DNA of 64,000 bases from Paranoxybacillus sp035645275. Its GTDB lineage: Bacteria > Bacillota > Bacilli > Bacillales > Anoxybacillaceae. Shown here one piece after another: positions 16,676 through 25,128 of this stretch. Numbering within the stretch: the stretch's first letter is position 1; each line of letters opens with the position of its first letter. Under the pieces are notes generated by a model that was given only the letters and a program-made list of their open reading frames with translations, did no database searches and was not told the DNA's origin. The DNA lies in the NCBI GenBank assembly GCA_035645275.1, contig DASQMX010000004.1:62001-126000 (forward strand). Reading direction: 5' to 3'. The position numbers and the translations under genes are program-made.

Positions 16676-17350
16676 TCATATGTTCTCAATTTGCCAATCA
16701 ATCGGTTCTCGTCCTACTTGTTTTAAAAACTCGTTCGTTTTCGAAAATGGACGGCTGCCAAAAAAGCCGCGTGCCGCAGAAAACGGGCTTGGATGAGGCG
16801 CTTCGATAATGTAATGATGCGGATTTGTAATGAGCTCTTTTTTTGCTTGGGCGTGTCTTCCCCATAAAATAAACACAACTGGTTCGACTTTTGCATTAAC
16901 AAGTTCAATGACACGGTCAGTGAAATGTTCCCATCCTTTTCCTTTATGCGAGTTCGCCTCGCCTCGTCTTACTGTTAAAACTGTGTTTAGTAAAAGCACC
17001 CCTTGTTCCGCCCACTTAACGAGATATCCATTATTCGGTATATAGCATCCTAAATCATCTTGTAATTCCTTAAAAATGTTTAGCAGTGAAGGCGGCAAAG
17101 GAACTCCAGGCTTAACGGAAAAACTAAGTCCATGGGCTTGTCCCGGGCCATGATACGGGTCTTGCCCTAAAATAACAACTTTTACTTTTTCATATGAAGT
17201 GTAATGAAGCGCGTTAAAAATATCATACATATCTGGATAAATCGTTCTTGTCCGATATTCTTCTTTTAAAAACTCTCTTAACTTTAAATAATATGGCTTC
17301 GTAAACTCTTCTTCCAATAAAGGTGCCCAATCATTTTTCAAGATTGTCAT
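16676..17350 (-). CDS. ung: uracil-DNA glycosylase
   Basis: Family 1 uracil-DNA glycosylase, which excises uracil from DNA at the start of base-excision repair. The 224-residue protein has the catalytic water-activating loop GQDPYHGPGQAHGLSFSV near residue 60 and the DNA-intercalating loop HPSPFSAARGFFGSRPFS near residue 186. The ATG at 17350 with GGGAG 8 bases upstream is preferred over an in-frame ATG at 17365 that overlaps this site. Its stop overlaps an upstream ATG of the following small gene, so the two were translationally coupled before the small gene broke. Confidence 0.95.
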   Translation of the reverse strand: MTILKNDWAPLLEEEFTKPYYLKLREFLKEEYRTRTIYPDMYDIFNALHYTSYEKVKVVILGQDPYHGPGQAHGLSFSVKPGVPLPPSLLNIFKELQDDLGCYIPNNGYLVKWAEQGVLLLNTVLTVRRGEANSHKGKGWEHFTDRVIELVNAKVEPVVFILWGRHAQAKKELITNPHHYIIEAPHPSPFSAARGFFGSRPFSKTNEFLKQVGREPIDWQIENI

Positions 17351-17481
17351 ATGCAAAACTCCCATTTTATTTTATAAAGTAAAATTCACCATTAATGTAC
17401 CACATTCGCCATGTCTCTATAAATAAATTCCCTTTATGATGATTAGTTAAAACAGCAATGGCCACGTAAATTAAAATGATA

Positions 17482-17518
17482 AAAAGGGCAATCCCAAGAA
17501 TAATGAGATTGCCCTTTT
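17482..17518 (-). terminator. terminator after glyQS
   Basis: AAAAGGGCAATC and GATTGCCCTTTT form a 12 bp hairpin three bases beyond the glyQS stop on the minus strand. Confidence 0.85.
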
Positions 17519-17520
17519 CT

Positions 17521-18903
17521 TTAAAACTGGATTTTCTCCTCGAGGAAGTTCTTTAACTCAGAAATTGGCACGCGCGTTTGTTCCATTGTGTCGCGGTCAC
17601 GTACCGTTACCATGTTGTCTTCTTGGGAATCAAAGTCATAAGTGATGCAGAATGGCGTACCGATTTCGTCTTGACGACGGTAACGCTTACCGATTGAGCC
17701 AGACTCATCATAGTCAACCATGAAGTATTTTGATAAGTCTTCAAAGATTTTGCGCGCTTCTTCAGAAAGCTTTTTTGATAATGGTAATACAGCTGCTTTA
17801 TAAGGCGCCAATGCTGGATGCAAACGCATTACTGTGCGAGTTGTACCGTCTTCGAGCTGTTCTTCTTCATATGCGTCAATCATGAATGCTAAAGTGACGC
17901 GGTCTGCACCAAGTGATGGCTCAATGCAGTAAGGAATGTAGCGCTCATTTGTTTCTTGATCAATGTAGTTAAAGTCCTCGCCTGAATGTTCCATATGCTG
18001 TCTTAAGTCATAATCCGTACGAGACGCAATGCCCCACAATTCGCCCCAACCGAACGGGAATTTGTATTCAATATCCGTTGTCGCGTTGCTATAGTGTGAC
18101 AATTCTTCTTCAGAATGGTCACGGAGGCGAATGTTTTCGCTCTTAATGCCGAGCGACAGCAGCCACTGCTCGCAGAATTGCTTCCAGTAATCAAACCATT
18201 TTAATTCCTCGCCAGGCTTGCAGAAAAACTCAAGCTCCATTTGTTCGAATTCGCGCGTACGGAATGTAAAGTTACCAGGCGTAATTTCATTCCGGAAGCT
18301 TTTACCAATTTGTGCAATACCGAATGGGAGCTTTTTGCGCATTGTGCGCTGCACATTTTTGAAGTTAACGAAAATACCTTGTGCCGTTTCCGGACGAAGA
18401 TAAATTTCGTTCGCACTTGACTCGGTTACACCTTGGAACGTTTTGAACATTAAGTTAAATTGGCGAATGTTCGTGAAATCTTGACTGCCGCATTCCGGAC
18501 AAACAATATTGTGCTCTTTAATGAGCTCTTCCATTTTTTCAAACGGAAGACCGTCAACGATCATTTCAATCCCTTTTGCTTCTAATGCATTTTCAATTAA
18601 TTTGTCGGCACGATGGCGCGCTTTACAACTTTTACAGTCAATCATCGGATCGTTAAAATTGCCTAAGTGGCCAGATGCTTCCCACGTTTTTGGATTCATT
18701 AAAATCGCTGCGTCTAAACCGACATTGTAAGGTGACTCTTGAACGAATTTTTTCCACCATGCACGCTTAATATTGTTTTTTAATTCCGTGCCCAATGGAC
18801 CGTAATCCCATGTATTTGCGAGACCGCCATAAATTTCTGATCCTGGAAAAATAAAGCCGCGATGCTTCGCATGAGCGACAATTTGCTCCATTGTAACTGA
18901 CAT
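17521..18903 (-). CDS. glyQS: glycyl-tRNA synthetase (single-chain alpha2 type)
   Basis: The class II synthetase that charges tRNA-Gly. The 460-residue protein is the eukaryotic/archaeal-like dimeric form, not the bacterial alpha2beta2 form. Visible class II elements are motif 2, IGKSFRNEITPGNFTFRTRE near residue 206, with the following FEQMELEFFCKPGEE, and motif 3, SLGADRVTLAFMIDA. The zinc-like Cys clusters CKSCKARH and CPECGSQ are at about 92 and 143. The C-terminal anticodon-binding domain begins near residue 345. A T-box leader precedes the gene, so expression should rise when tRNA-Gly is uncharged. The ATG has AGGAGGAAGAG upstream. Confidence 0.95.
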   Translation of the reverse strand: MSVTMEQIVAHAKHRGFIFPGSEIYGGLANTWDYGPLGTELKNNIKRAWWKKFVQESPYNVGLDAAILMNPKTWEASGHLGNFNDPMIDCKSCKARHRADKLIENALEAKGIEMIVDGLPFEKMEELIKEHNIVCPECGSQDFTNIRQFNLMFKTFQGVTESSANEIYLRPETAQGIFVNFKNVQRTMRKKLPFGIAQIGKSFRNEITPGNFTFRTREFEQMELEFFCKPGEELKWFDYWKQFCEQWLLSLGIKSENIRLRDHSEEELSHYSNATTDIEYKFPFGWGELWGIASRTDYDLRQHMEHSGEDFNYIDQETNERYIPYCIEPSLGADRVTLAFMIDAYEEEQLEDGTTRTVMRLHPALAPYKAAVLPLSKKLSEEARKIFEDLSKYFMVDYDESGSIGKRYRRQDEIGTPFCITYDFDSQEDNMVTVRDRDTMEQTRVPISELKNFLEEKIQF

Positions 18904-18929
18904 CTTCTCTTCCTCCTTCGCTTTTTTCT

Positions 18930-19245
18930 GAAAATAAAAACACTCTCGCCACTAGGCCTTGCGCCTAGGGACGAGAGCGTAACTCCCGCGGTTCCACCCT
19001 AGTTGATGGGGCTGATCCGAGTGTGACCTCTATAATATATAGCATTCTCATCTCACGTTATGTACTATATATCGTGATTGTCGGGTCAGACACTTTGCTT
19101 TTAGGTCAGCCTCATCCACTTTTAAAGAAAAGCAACTCCGGACTGCCGTTTCATTGACCATCTTCACCGGGCTTCCACCGTCCCCGGCTCGCTGCAAGAA
19201 GAGAGGGATCAACTACTATCCATCCTTCATCGTTACTGCGATATT
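18930..19245 (-). promoter_or_regulatory. glycine T-box riboswitch leader of glyQS
   Basis: On the minus strand the leader shows a long Stem I, with the loop region GCGAGCCGGGGACGGTGGAA and a candidate GGC glycine specifier (rc of 19145-19147). The T-box sequence AGGGTGGAACCGCGGG is at 18985-19000. A factor-independent terminator follows, with arms CTCTCG/CGAGAG and CCTAG/CTAGG (18940-18981) and a TTTTTATTTTC tail. Uncharged tRNA-Gly would stabilise the antiterminator. The region between Stem I and the T-box sequence holds a family C repeat, unusual for this compact class. Confidence 0.9.
19010..19113. repeat. family C element, copy C6, inside the T-box leader
   Basis: On the minus strand it reads GAGGCTGACCTAAAAGCAAA then GTGTCTGACCCGACAAT, a TATATAG core, and a degenerate right end GGTCACACTCGGATCAGCC. 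These blocks match copies C4, C8 and C9. Its ends pair (GGCTGA with TCAGCC) and are extended by GATG/CATC from the leader, so the element would form a long closed helix between Stem I and the antiterminator. Confidence 0.75.
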
Positions 19246-19327
19246 CATGTTTTGCTATTTATAATAGCAAAACAGAAAAAGCATCGTCAATGTCAATACC
19301 GATTTTTTTACAAAAAATAGACGTATG

Positions 19328-19729
19328 TTAATTCGATGACGAACACAACCGGGAAATAATCGGCTTTCCATCCCATATAATCGTGCTTCCCGCTTTTCTT
19401 TTCGCCACTTCCGGCTCCTTCAGCAACAACCAAAAGTTTTTCGTCGGTAACTTCCCCAGTCCGTGTTTTTCGCTTAAGCGGTTCAAATACATTTGACGCT
19501 CCTTGCTCATTTGCCGCGATAAATGGTCTCCCTTGTTAGAAAAAGCATACAATACACTCATCTGTAATTCGGGATATAGTGTCGTGACCCGTTCAATGTG
19601 CTCACCGCCATCATTGACAATAATCACTTCAAAATGACGATACGTTTGCCTGCTGAGTGACTCCAGCAACTCCGCAAGTGCATACAGTCGATTGTATGTG
19701 GGAACGACAACAGAAACAAATGGATTCAA
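19328..19729 (-). pseudogene. truncated family 2 glycosyltransferase
   Basis: A 133-residue reading frame whose first 45 residues are a clear GT2 nucleotide-sugar-binding start (FVSVVVPTYNRLYALAELLE, then FEVIIVNDGG). A GT2 enzyme needs about 220 residues or more and the DXD and catalytic Asp blocks, which are absent here. From about residue 70 the sequence (LSRQMSKERQMYLNRLSEKH and onward) does not look like a GT2. It is probably an internally deleted remnant of the ywdF-type glycosyltransferase found in this region in B. subtilis. It starts 16 bases after the DMT transporter stop. Confidence 0.55.
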
Positions 19730-19745
19730 ACGAATGACACCGCCT

Positions 19746-20675
19746 TTACCCCATCATTTTCCCTTGTCCAAACAGGCTCAATATTTTTGAAAAATTGCCT
19801 TCTACTGCCCCTGACGCAAGCATAACACCAACGACAATAAATAAAAAACCAAACCACTGTACGAAATGAATCGTCTCCCCTAAAAATAGAGAAGATGCCA
19901 CTAACGAAAAAAATGGAGCTAAGTTAATAAAAATAGCTGATTCCGCTGCGCCGAGACGATGGATTGCTCTATTATAAATCATATGACCAACCCCCGTAGC
20001 CAATACGGCCGACGCCAAAAAAATCAACCAAGTCGTTACTTTTCCTTCTTTTAATCCCCATAAGCCGTGCGGCTCTACAAACAAGCTCACTAAAAATAAA
20101 ACGACCGATCCAAATAAAAGCATCCAACCTGTCAATAATCGTGCATCAAGAGTCGTCGCTAATTTTTTAATGAAAATAAAGCTTATTGCCTGAGCTAATA
20201 CCGATAAGAAAATAAATAAGTCTCCTAAGGAGACGGTACTGATTTTTGTAGAACTATGGGTAACGATAAAAATAACCCCTGTAAAACCAAAGATAATACC
20301 AATAAATTTGCTAAGACGAAACCGGTCACCTAAAAAGAGGAGTGCTAACAATGCCGTCACCAACGGAGAAAGCCCTAAAATGATTCCGGCATTGGAGGCC
20401 GTTGTTTTCGTTAATCCGGCTGCCAAAAAGAAATGATGACCAACGACATTGAATAGACCTGCCACAAAAATCGTTCCCATTTCTTTTTTCGTTAATTTTC
20501 GTATCCTGTTTGTTGCTAACAATACAAGAAAAACAACAAGAGAAGCCGTAAAAATACGCAAGGCTGTCATCGTAATCGGCGCAAAGGAATTGACGAGGAT
20601 TTTAACGGCAACAACGTTCATTCCCCAAATAACCATAACAGATACAAGAGCTATATATGTAGATAATTTAGACAT
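19746..20675 (-). CDS. EamA/DMT family transporter
   Basis: A ten-helix drug/metabolite transporter of the EamA family, 309 residues. Two homologous five-helix halves can be seen, each starting with a polar-turn helix: ALVSVMVIWGMNVVAVKILV at the start and VSLGDLFIFLSVLAQAISFI near residue 150. Members export amino acids or other metabolites; the substrate cannot be read here. The ATG at 20675 is preferred because AGAGG is 7 bases upstream; the longer frame to 20729 has no site. Confidence 0.85.
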   Translation of the reverse strand: MSKLSTYIALVSVMVIWGMNVVAVKILVNSFAPITMTALRIFTASLVVFLVLLATNRIRKLTKKEMGTIFVAGLFNVVGHHFFLAAGLTKTTASNAGIILGLSPLVTALLALLFLGDRFRLSKFIGIIFGFTGVIFIVTHSSTKISTVSLGDLFIFLSVLAQAISFIFIKKLATTLDARLLTGWMLLFGSVVLFLVSLFVEPHGLWGLKEGKVTTWLIFLASAVLATGVGHMIYNRAIHRLGAAESAIFINLAPFFSLVASSLFLGETIHFVQWFGFLFIVVGVMLASGAVEGNFSKILSLFGQGKMMG

Positions 20676-20769
20676 ATCTTTAACCTCTTTCTCTACAAAA
20701 TAGTAAAAGGGAAGAAGCCATAATATCAAAATTATAGCTCCTTCCCCTTTTTGTCAATCCTCTACTATC

Positions 20770-21969
20770 TTATGCTAATTCCTGCTGCTTTGTTTCTTTA
20801 CCTAAAACAAGGACAGCCAATGCACCGACGAAAATCGCCACGCAGAAAATCGCAAAAATCGTTGTAATCGCGGTCTTTTGCGCAACAAGGTAGCCGACTA
20901 ACAACGGACCAAGAATACCGCCAATTCGTCCAAATGATGCCGCCATTCCCGCACCCGTGCTGCGAATCGCTGTCGGATATTGTTCAGGAGTGTACGCATA
21001 CAGCGCACCCCAAGCTCCTAAATTAAAAAACGATAGAAGAATTCCAAACGTAATTAATAAGGCTGAAGACTCTGCATTTCCAAAGAAGTATGCGCTGAGG
21101 GCTGTGCCAATTAAGTAAGTAACAAGAACAAATTTTCTTCCCATGCGTTCAATAAGCCATGCGGCACTAAAATATCCTGGCAATTGCGCTAGAGTCATAA
21201 TAAGTACATATTCAAAACTTTTAATTAAGCTGAATCCTTTCATGACCATCACACTTGGCAGCCATAAAAACATTCCGTAGTAAGAGAAGACAACACAAAA
21301 CCAAAGAATCCAAAGCATCGTCGTTTGTCTTGCATAAGCGGAAGACCAAACTTTGATGATATTTCCTAAAACGGTTCCCTCTTTTTTCACGCTCATAAAA
21401 CGCGGTGAATCTGGTAAATTCCAACGTAAATATAGGGCATAAAATGCCGGAAGCGCTCCTAAAATCAGCGCCGTTTCCCATCCGTACTCTGGAATGACAA
21501 AATAAGAAATCAACGCCGCTAACAACCAGCCGCCTGCCCAGAAGCTTTCAAGCAAAACAACCACTTTGCCGCGCTCTTTCGCCGGGACGCTTTCCGATAC
21601 AAGCGTTGACGCAACCGGCAGCTCTCCGCCTAATCCCGCTCCAATGAAAAAGCGCAAAATTAAAAAGACGGTTAACGTAGTTGCAAATGCGGATAATCCG
21701 CTGCCAACAGAGAAAAGTAAAAGCGTAATAATAAAGACATTTTTCCGCCCGATGCGGTCAGCAAGAAGACCAAAAACAAGCGCACCAACGGCCATGCCGA
21801 TGGAATTTACACTGCCGATCCATCCCATTTGCTCGACCGTTAAATTCCACTCTTTTTGCAACGCAGCAATGATAAAGGATAGCATCCCTACATCCATCGC
21901 ATCAAACAACCATCCAAGACCGGCAATCCCTAACAACTTTCGGTTTGAAATCGTCTGCTGTTGACTCAT
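20770..21969 (-). CDS. niaP: MFS transporter, NiaP-type (niacin) permease
   Basis: A 399-residue twelve-helix transporter of the major facilitator superfamily. The A-loop motif GLLADRIGRKNVFI is near residue 64, and RFFIGAGLGGELPVASTLVS near residue 106 marks the sugar/metabolite:H+ symporter-like branch. It most resembles B. subtilis NiaP (YceI), a nicotinate importer, by length and the N-terminal LGIAGLGWLFDAMDVGMLSF; this is from memory. The ATG has AGGAGG upstream. A 21 bp perfect palindrome just downstream of the -10 box suggests repression by a dedicated regulator. Confidence 0.75.
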   Translation of the reverse strand: MSQQQTISNRKLLGIAGLGWLFDAMDVGMLSFIIAALQKEWNLTVEQMGWIGSVNSIGMAVGALVFGLLADRIGRKNVFIITLLLFSVGSGLSAFATTLTVFLILRFFIGAGLGGELPVASTLVSESVPAKERGKVVVLLESFWAGGWLLAALISYFVIPEYGWETALILGALPAFYALYLRWNLPDSPRFMSVKKEGTVLGNIIKVWSSAYARQTTMLWILWFCVVFSYYGMFLWLPSVMVMKGFSLIKSFEYVLIMTLAQLPGYFSAAWLIERMGRKFVLVTYLIGTALSAYFFGNAESSALLITFGILLSFFNLGAWGALYAYTPEQYPTAIRSTGAGMAASFGRIGGILGPLLVGYLVAQKTAITTIFAIFCVAIFVGALAVLVLGKETKQQELA

Positions 21970-21991
21970 GACAAGCCTCCTGTGTTTACAT

Positions 21992-22042
21992 GTGTAAAGT
22001 TTAACTTTACACCATTATATGTTCATATGCAGTAGAAAGTAA
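21992..22042 (-). promoter_or_regulatory. promoter and palindromic operator of niaP
   Basis: A perfect palindrome with arms GTGTAAAGTT and AACTTTACAC around one T spans 21992-22012. On the minus strand a -10 box TATAAT (22014-22019) sits just upstream of it, with TTACTT as a possible -35 17 bases further. The palindrome therefore covers the transcription start. A second overlapping palindrome, TTTACATGTGTAAA, is at 21985-21998. NiaR is the candidate repressor if the gene is niaP, but I could not match the motif with certainty. Confidence 0.65.
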
Positions 22043-22051
22043 AGAAAAAAA

Positions 22052-22157
22052 GAGGTCGACCTAAAGTAAAATGTCTACCTCCACAACGACAATAAATATA
22101 TGGCGCGCAATGTTGAATAATTGTATAGTGGAGGCAGACACTTATCGGTCATCCCTC
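22052..22157. repeat. family C-like palindromic element, copy C5
   Basis: The inverted ends are GAGGTCGACCTAAAGTAAAA and CACTTATCGGTCATCCCTC, with internal TCTACCTCCAC facing GTGGAGGCAGA. It is more diverged than other copies. Its right end touches the stop codon of the rocB remnant. Confidence 0.6.
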
Positions 22158-22319
22158 TTATTCTTCAAATACTTTTTCAATTGTATACCATAATAAATCT
22201 TTTACCGTCTCAAACGCGAAAGGGACATTTAACCGCTCCGTCCATTTATGCGCATCGCGTCCGACTGGTCCAACATTCACTACCTTGTAAACAAGAATTT
22301 TTGCTACAATATCTTTGAA
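22158..22319 (-). pseudogene. rocB: C-terminal remnant of M20 peptidase RocB
   Basis: An open frame of 53 codons on the minus strand ends in TAA at 22158-22160 and reads VVNVGPVGRDAHKWTERLNV followed by PFAFETVKDLLWYTIEKVFE. This matches the C-terminus of RocB-type M20 peptidases linked to arginine use, as I recall the family. There is no start codon with a ribosome site, and the frame is cut where the family D repeat D2 begins at 22325. The rest of the gene is absent. Confidence 0.65.
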
Positions 22320-22324
22320 AATAT

Positions 22325-22485
22325 ATGTCTAGCTCGCCTCGCAACGCCTTCTGGAAAATAACCTTCCTCCCTTGAAGTGGCAAGCACTTCTCGTCGGAAG
22401 AACATTTTCCTTCGGCGGAGCTAGGATGGCGACATTTCGTCAGCTGCCTTTAGGCGAAATTGGCTGGGCTCCGCTTTTCTTTTTT
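22325..22485. repeat. family D intergenic repeat, copy D2
   Basis: It begins ATGTCTAGCTCGCCTCGCAA and ends GGGCTCCGCTTTTCTTTTTT, so in reverse complement it has the same AAGAAAAGCG and CTAGACAT ends as D1. The interior contains complementary segments (CTTCTGGAAAAT with ATTTTCCTTCGG, AGCTCGCC with GGCGGAGCT). It separates the rocB remnant from adeR and leaves only 43 bases before the adeR start. Confidence 0.6.
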
Positions 22486-22528
22486 GTTGATTTCAACAAT
22501 TCCTCTTCAAGAAAGGAGGATATGGGAT

Positions 22529-23767
22529 TTGGTATATCATAACGATCCGTTTAAAGCAAATTTTGATAGCTTAGAAGAATTTGCTGATCATATTAGTGAA
22601 CTTTTGCAATGCCCGATTACCATTGAAGACGCAAACCATCGCCTCATTGCCTACAGTGCACATGATGACTATACGGACCCTGCGCGGACCGCAACGATTA
22701 TTAGCCGTCGCGTTCCGGAAAAAGTGATTAATAGTCTATGGAAACAAGGAGTCATTCAAACATTATTAAGCAGCAAAGAGCCGGTACGCGTTGAAACCAT
22801 TTCAGACGTCGGCCTCGGCAATCGTGTAGCCGTATCGATTTGGAAAAACAATGAAGTCATCGGCTTTATTTGGGCGCTTGAAACAGATCGCAGCCTATCA
22901 AAAGACGATATGGAATTGTTAAAACAAGCGGCAAAAGCGGCAAAAAATAAAGTATTACAGCTTTATATGCGAAAAAATAAAAAAGAAGAGCGGGTGCAGG
23001 AATTTTTTTGGAAGCTGTTGACCGGACATATTACCGCCAATGAAGAGATTAAAGAAAATTTTGCAATGATGCAGATTCCAACCGCTCCGTTATTTTCCGT
23101 ACTCATCTTCCGATTTGCGAACGAAATTACGAATGAGATGGAGAAACAAATTTCTTATGTTTTACAAACGACGCAGCAAATTCAAGTGCTCCTTCACACG
23201 ATTGACCGTCACGACTTTATTTTACTAGCCGCTCCTAAATCGACTGCTCAGCCTATACATGAATTCAATCAATTTATGGTGTCATTCGCTACAAAAATGA
23301 ATGAACGATTTCATGTCAACAGTATCAAAAGCAGCTTTGGCGGCGTTTATGAAACGTATGAACATATTGAAAAAAGTTATAAAGAAGCTTTAGCTGTGTT
23401 AGCAATCAAAGAAAAATTTCCAACGGAAACGGCCGCTATTTACAGCTACCAACAATTAGGAATATACCAGTTTTTTGATTTGCTTTTAGAGAAAAAACGA
23501 CAAGGCGAGCTTATCAATTCTTCGCTTCGCAAATTACAAGCGTACGATGAAAAACATCATACGAATTTAGTTGAAACATTTGAAATCTTTTTTGACCATG
23601 ACAGCAATGTGAACGAAACAGCAAAAGCATTAAACATTCATACAAACACGCTCTCTTATCGCTTAAAACGCATCGCGGAAATTGGCGAGATTGATTTAAA
23701 AGATATTAATCAAAAATTAAAACTATATATTGACATTAAACTGTCCAAATACGAAGCGCTACATTAA
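22529..23767 (+). CDS. adeR: AdeR-type (PucR/CdaR family) activator of ald
   Basis: A 412-residue transcription activator. The N-terminal two thirds form a GAF-like sensor and GGDEF-related region of PucR-type proteins (for example LEEFADHISELLQCPITIED). The C-terminal helix-turn-helix is VNETAKALNIHTNTLSYRLK near residue 368. AdeR (YukF) of B. subtilis activates alanine dehydrogenase, and here the gene is directly upstream of ald on the same strand. I use the TTG at 22529 because AAAGGAGGA is 8 bases upstream. The upstream DNA is occupied by repeat D2, so its promoter probably lies in or at the edge of that repeat. Confidence 0.85.
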   Translation: MVYHNDPFKANFDSLEEFADHISELLQCPITIEDANHRLIAYSAHDDYTDPARTATIISRRVPEKVINSLWKQGVIQTLLSSKEPVRVETISDVGLGNRVAVSIWKNNEVIGFIWALETDRSLSKDDMELLKQAAKAAKNKVLQLYMRKNKKEERVQEFFWKLLTGHITANEEIKENFAMMQIPTAPLFSVLIFRFANEITNEMEKQISYVLQTTQQIQVLLHTIDRHDFILLAAPKSTAQPIHEFNQFMVSFATKMNERFHVNSIKSSFGGVYETYEHIEKSYKEALAVLAIKEKFPTETAAIYSYQQLGIYQFFDLLLEKKRQGELINSSLRKLQAYDEKHHTNLVETFEIFFDHDSNVNETAKALNIHTNTLSYRLKRIAEIGEIDLKDINQKLKLYIDIKLSKYEALH

Positions 23768-23787
23768 TTTTGTGGAAATCCACAAAA
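23768..23787 (+). terminator. hairpin after adeR
   Basis: TTTTGTGGA and TCCACAAAA form a 9 bp hairpin directly after the adeR stop. No T-run follows immediately, so termination is uncertain. Confidence 0.45.
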
Positions 23788-23827
23788 ATAGGCCGCTTCT
23801 TTTTTTCTTATAAACAAAGAAAAAATC

Positions 23828-23845
23828 GTGTAAACGGTTTATACT
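23828..23845 (+). promoter_or_regulatory. inverted repeat at the ald promoter
   Basis: GTGTAAAC (23828-23835) and GTTTATAC (23837-23844) form an inverted repeat with one mismatch, overlapping a possible -10 TATACT (23840-23845). No good -35 is visible, which is what an activator-dependent promoter would show. It is a candidate AdeR site. Confidence 0.4.
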
Positions 23846-23881
23846 GCAAGTAAAGACCTATATGAGGGAGGAACTCAACCA

Positions 23882-25015
23882 ATGATTATTGGTGTACCAA
23901 AAGAAATAAAAAATAATGAAAACCGTGTAGCCATTACTCCTGCTGGAGTTATGTCATTTGTCAATGCTGGTCATAAAGTCATTATCGAAAAAGACGCAGG
24001 AATTGGAAGCGGTTTCACAAATGAAGACTACATGAATGCAGGTGCAGAAATTATTGAGAATGCTGCTGATGTATGGGCTCAAGCAGACATGGTTATGAAA
24101 GTAAAAGAGCCTTTAGCAAGCGAATATCAATATTTCCGCCCAGGCTTAATTTTATTCACATATTTACATCTTGCTGCTGAACCTGAATTAGCAAAAGCAT
24201 TAAAAGAAAAAGGCGTTATCGCCATTGCTTACGAAACTGTACAAGTAGGCCGCACACTTCCGCTTCTTACACCAATGAGCGAAGTAGCTGGCCGCATGGC
24301 AGCGCAAATCGGTGCGCAATTCCTTGAAAAACCAAAAGGTGGAAAAGGTATTCTTCTTGGCGGCGTTCCAGGTGTTAGCCGCGGTAAAGTAACGATCATC
24401 GGCGGCGGTGTTGTTGGAACAAACGCAGCGAAAGTGGCAATCGGCTTAGGCGCTGATGTAACAATCATCGACTTAAGTGCAGAGCGTCTTCGCGAGTTAG
24501 ATGATATTTTCGGCAACCAAATCAACACATTAATGTCTAACTCTATGAACATTGCCCAAGCAGTAGCAGAGTCTGACCTTGTGATCGGTGCGGTATTAAT
24601 TCCAGGTGCAAAAGCGCCTAAACTGGTAACAGAAGAAATGGTTAAAGCGATGAAACCAGGCTCTGTCATTGTTGACGTTGCGATTGACCAAGGCGGTATC
24701 GTTGAAACAAGCGATCACGTAACAACTCATGACAACCCAACATACGTAAAACACGGCGTTGTTCACTACGCAGTAGCAAACATGCCTGGCGCTGTTCCAA
24801 GAACATCAACAATCGCATTAACAAACGTAACGATTCCATATGCATTACAAATCGCAAACAAAGGTGTTCATAAAGCTATCATGGAAAATCCAGCACTTAA
24901 ATTGGGCGTAAACGTAGCAAACGGTGAAATCACATACGATGCTGTTGCTCGTGACCTTGGTTATGAATATGTGCCAGTTGAAAAAGCGTTGGAAAAAGAA
25001 TTAACTACAAACTAA
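23882..25015 (+). CDS. ald: alanine dehydrogenase
   Basis: Ald oxidatively deaminates L-alanine to pyruvate and ammonium with NAD, allowing alanine use and supporting sporulation. The 377-residue protein has the substrate domain motif MIIGVPKEIKNNENRVAITP, the substrate-binding Lys/Arg region VMKVKEPLASEYQ near residue 72, and the NAD-binding glycine motif TIIGGGVVGTNAAKVAIGLG near residue 172. The ATG at 23882 has GGGAGGAAC upstream. It follows adeR, and alr follows, giving a complete L- and D-alanine catabolic set. Confidence 0.97.
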   Translation: MIIGVPKEIKNNENRVAITPAGVMSFVNAGHKVIIEKDAGIGSGFTNEDYMNAGAEIIENAADVWAQADMVMKVKEPLASEYQYFRPGLILFTYLHLAAEPELAKALKEKGVIAIAYETVQVGRTLPLLTPMSEVAGRMAAQIGAQFLEKPKGGKGILLGGVPGVSRGKVTIIGGGVVGTNAAKVAIGLGADVTIIDLSAERLRELDDIFGNQINTLMSNSMNIAQAVAESDLVIGAVLIPGAKAPKLVTEEMVKAMKPGSVIVDVAIDQGGIVETSDHVTTHDNPTYVKHGVVHYAVANMPGAVPRTSTIALTNVTIPYALQIANKGVHKAIMENPALKLGVNVANGEITYDAVARDLGYEYVPVEKALEKELTTN

Positions 25016-25128
25016 ACGGTTTTCAGAAGACTTGGTGTGATGGGGCAAATAGGAGCTTGTCACGATAAGCAAAAATAAATTTCTACCCCCAAGAAACTTA
25101 GGATATGTGTTTTCCAAAGCCGGTACGG

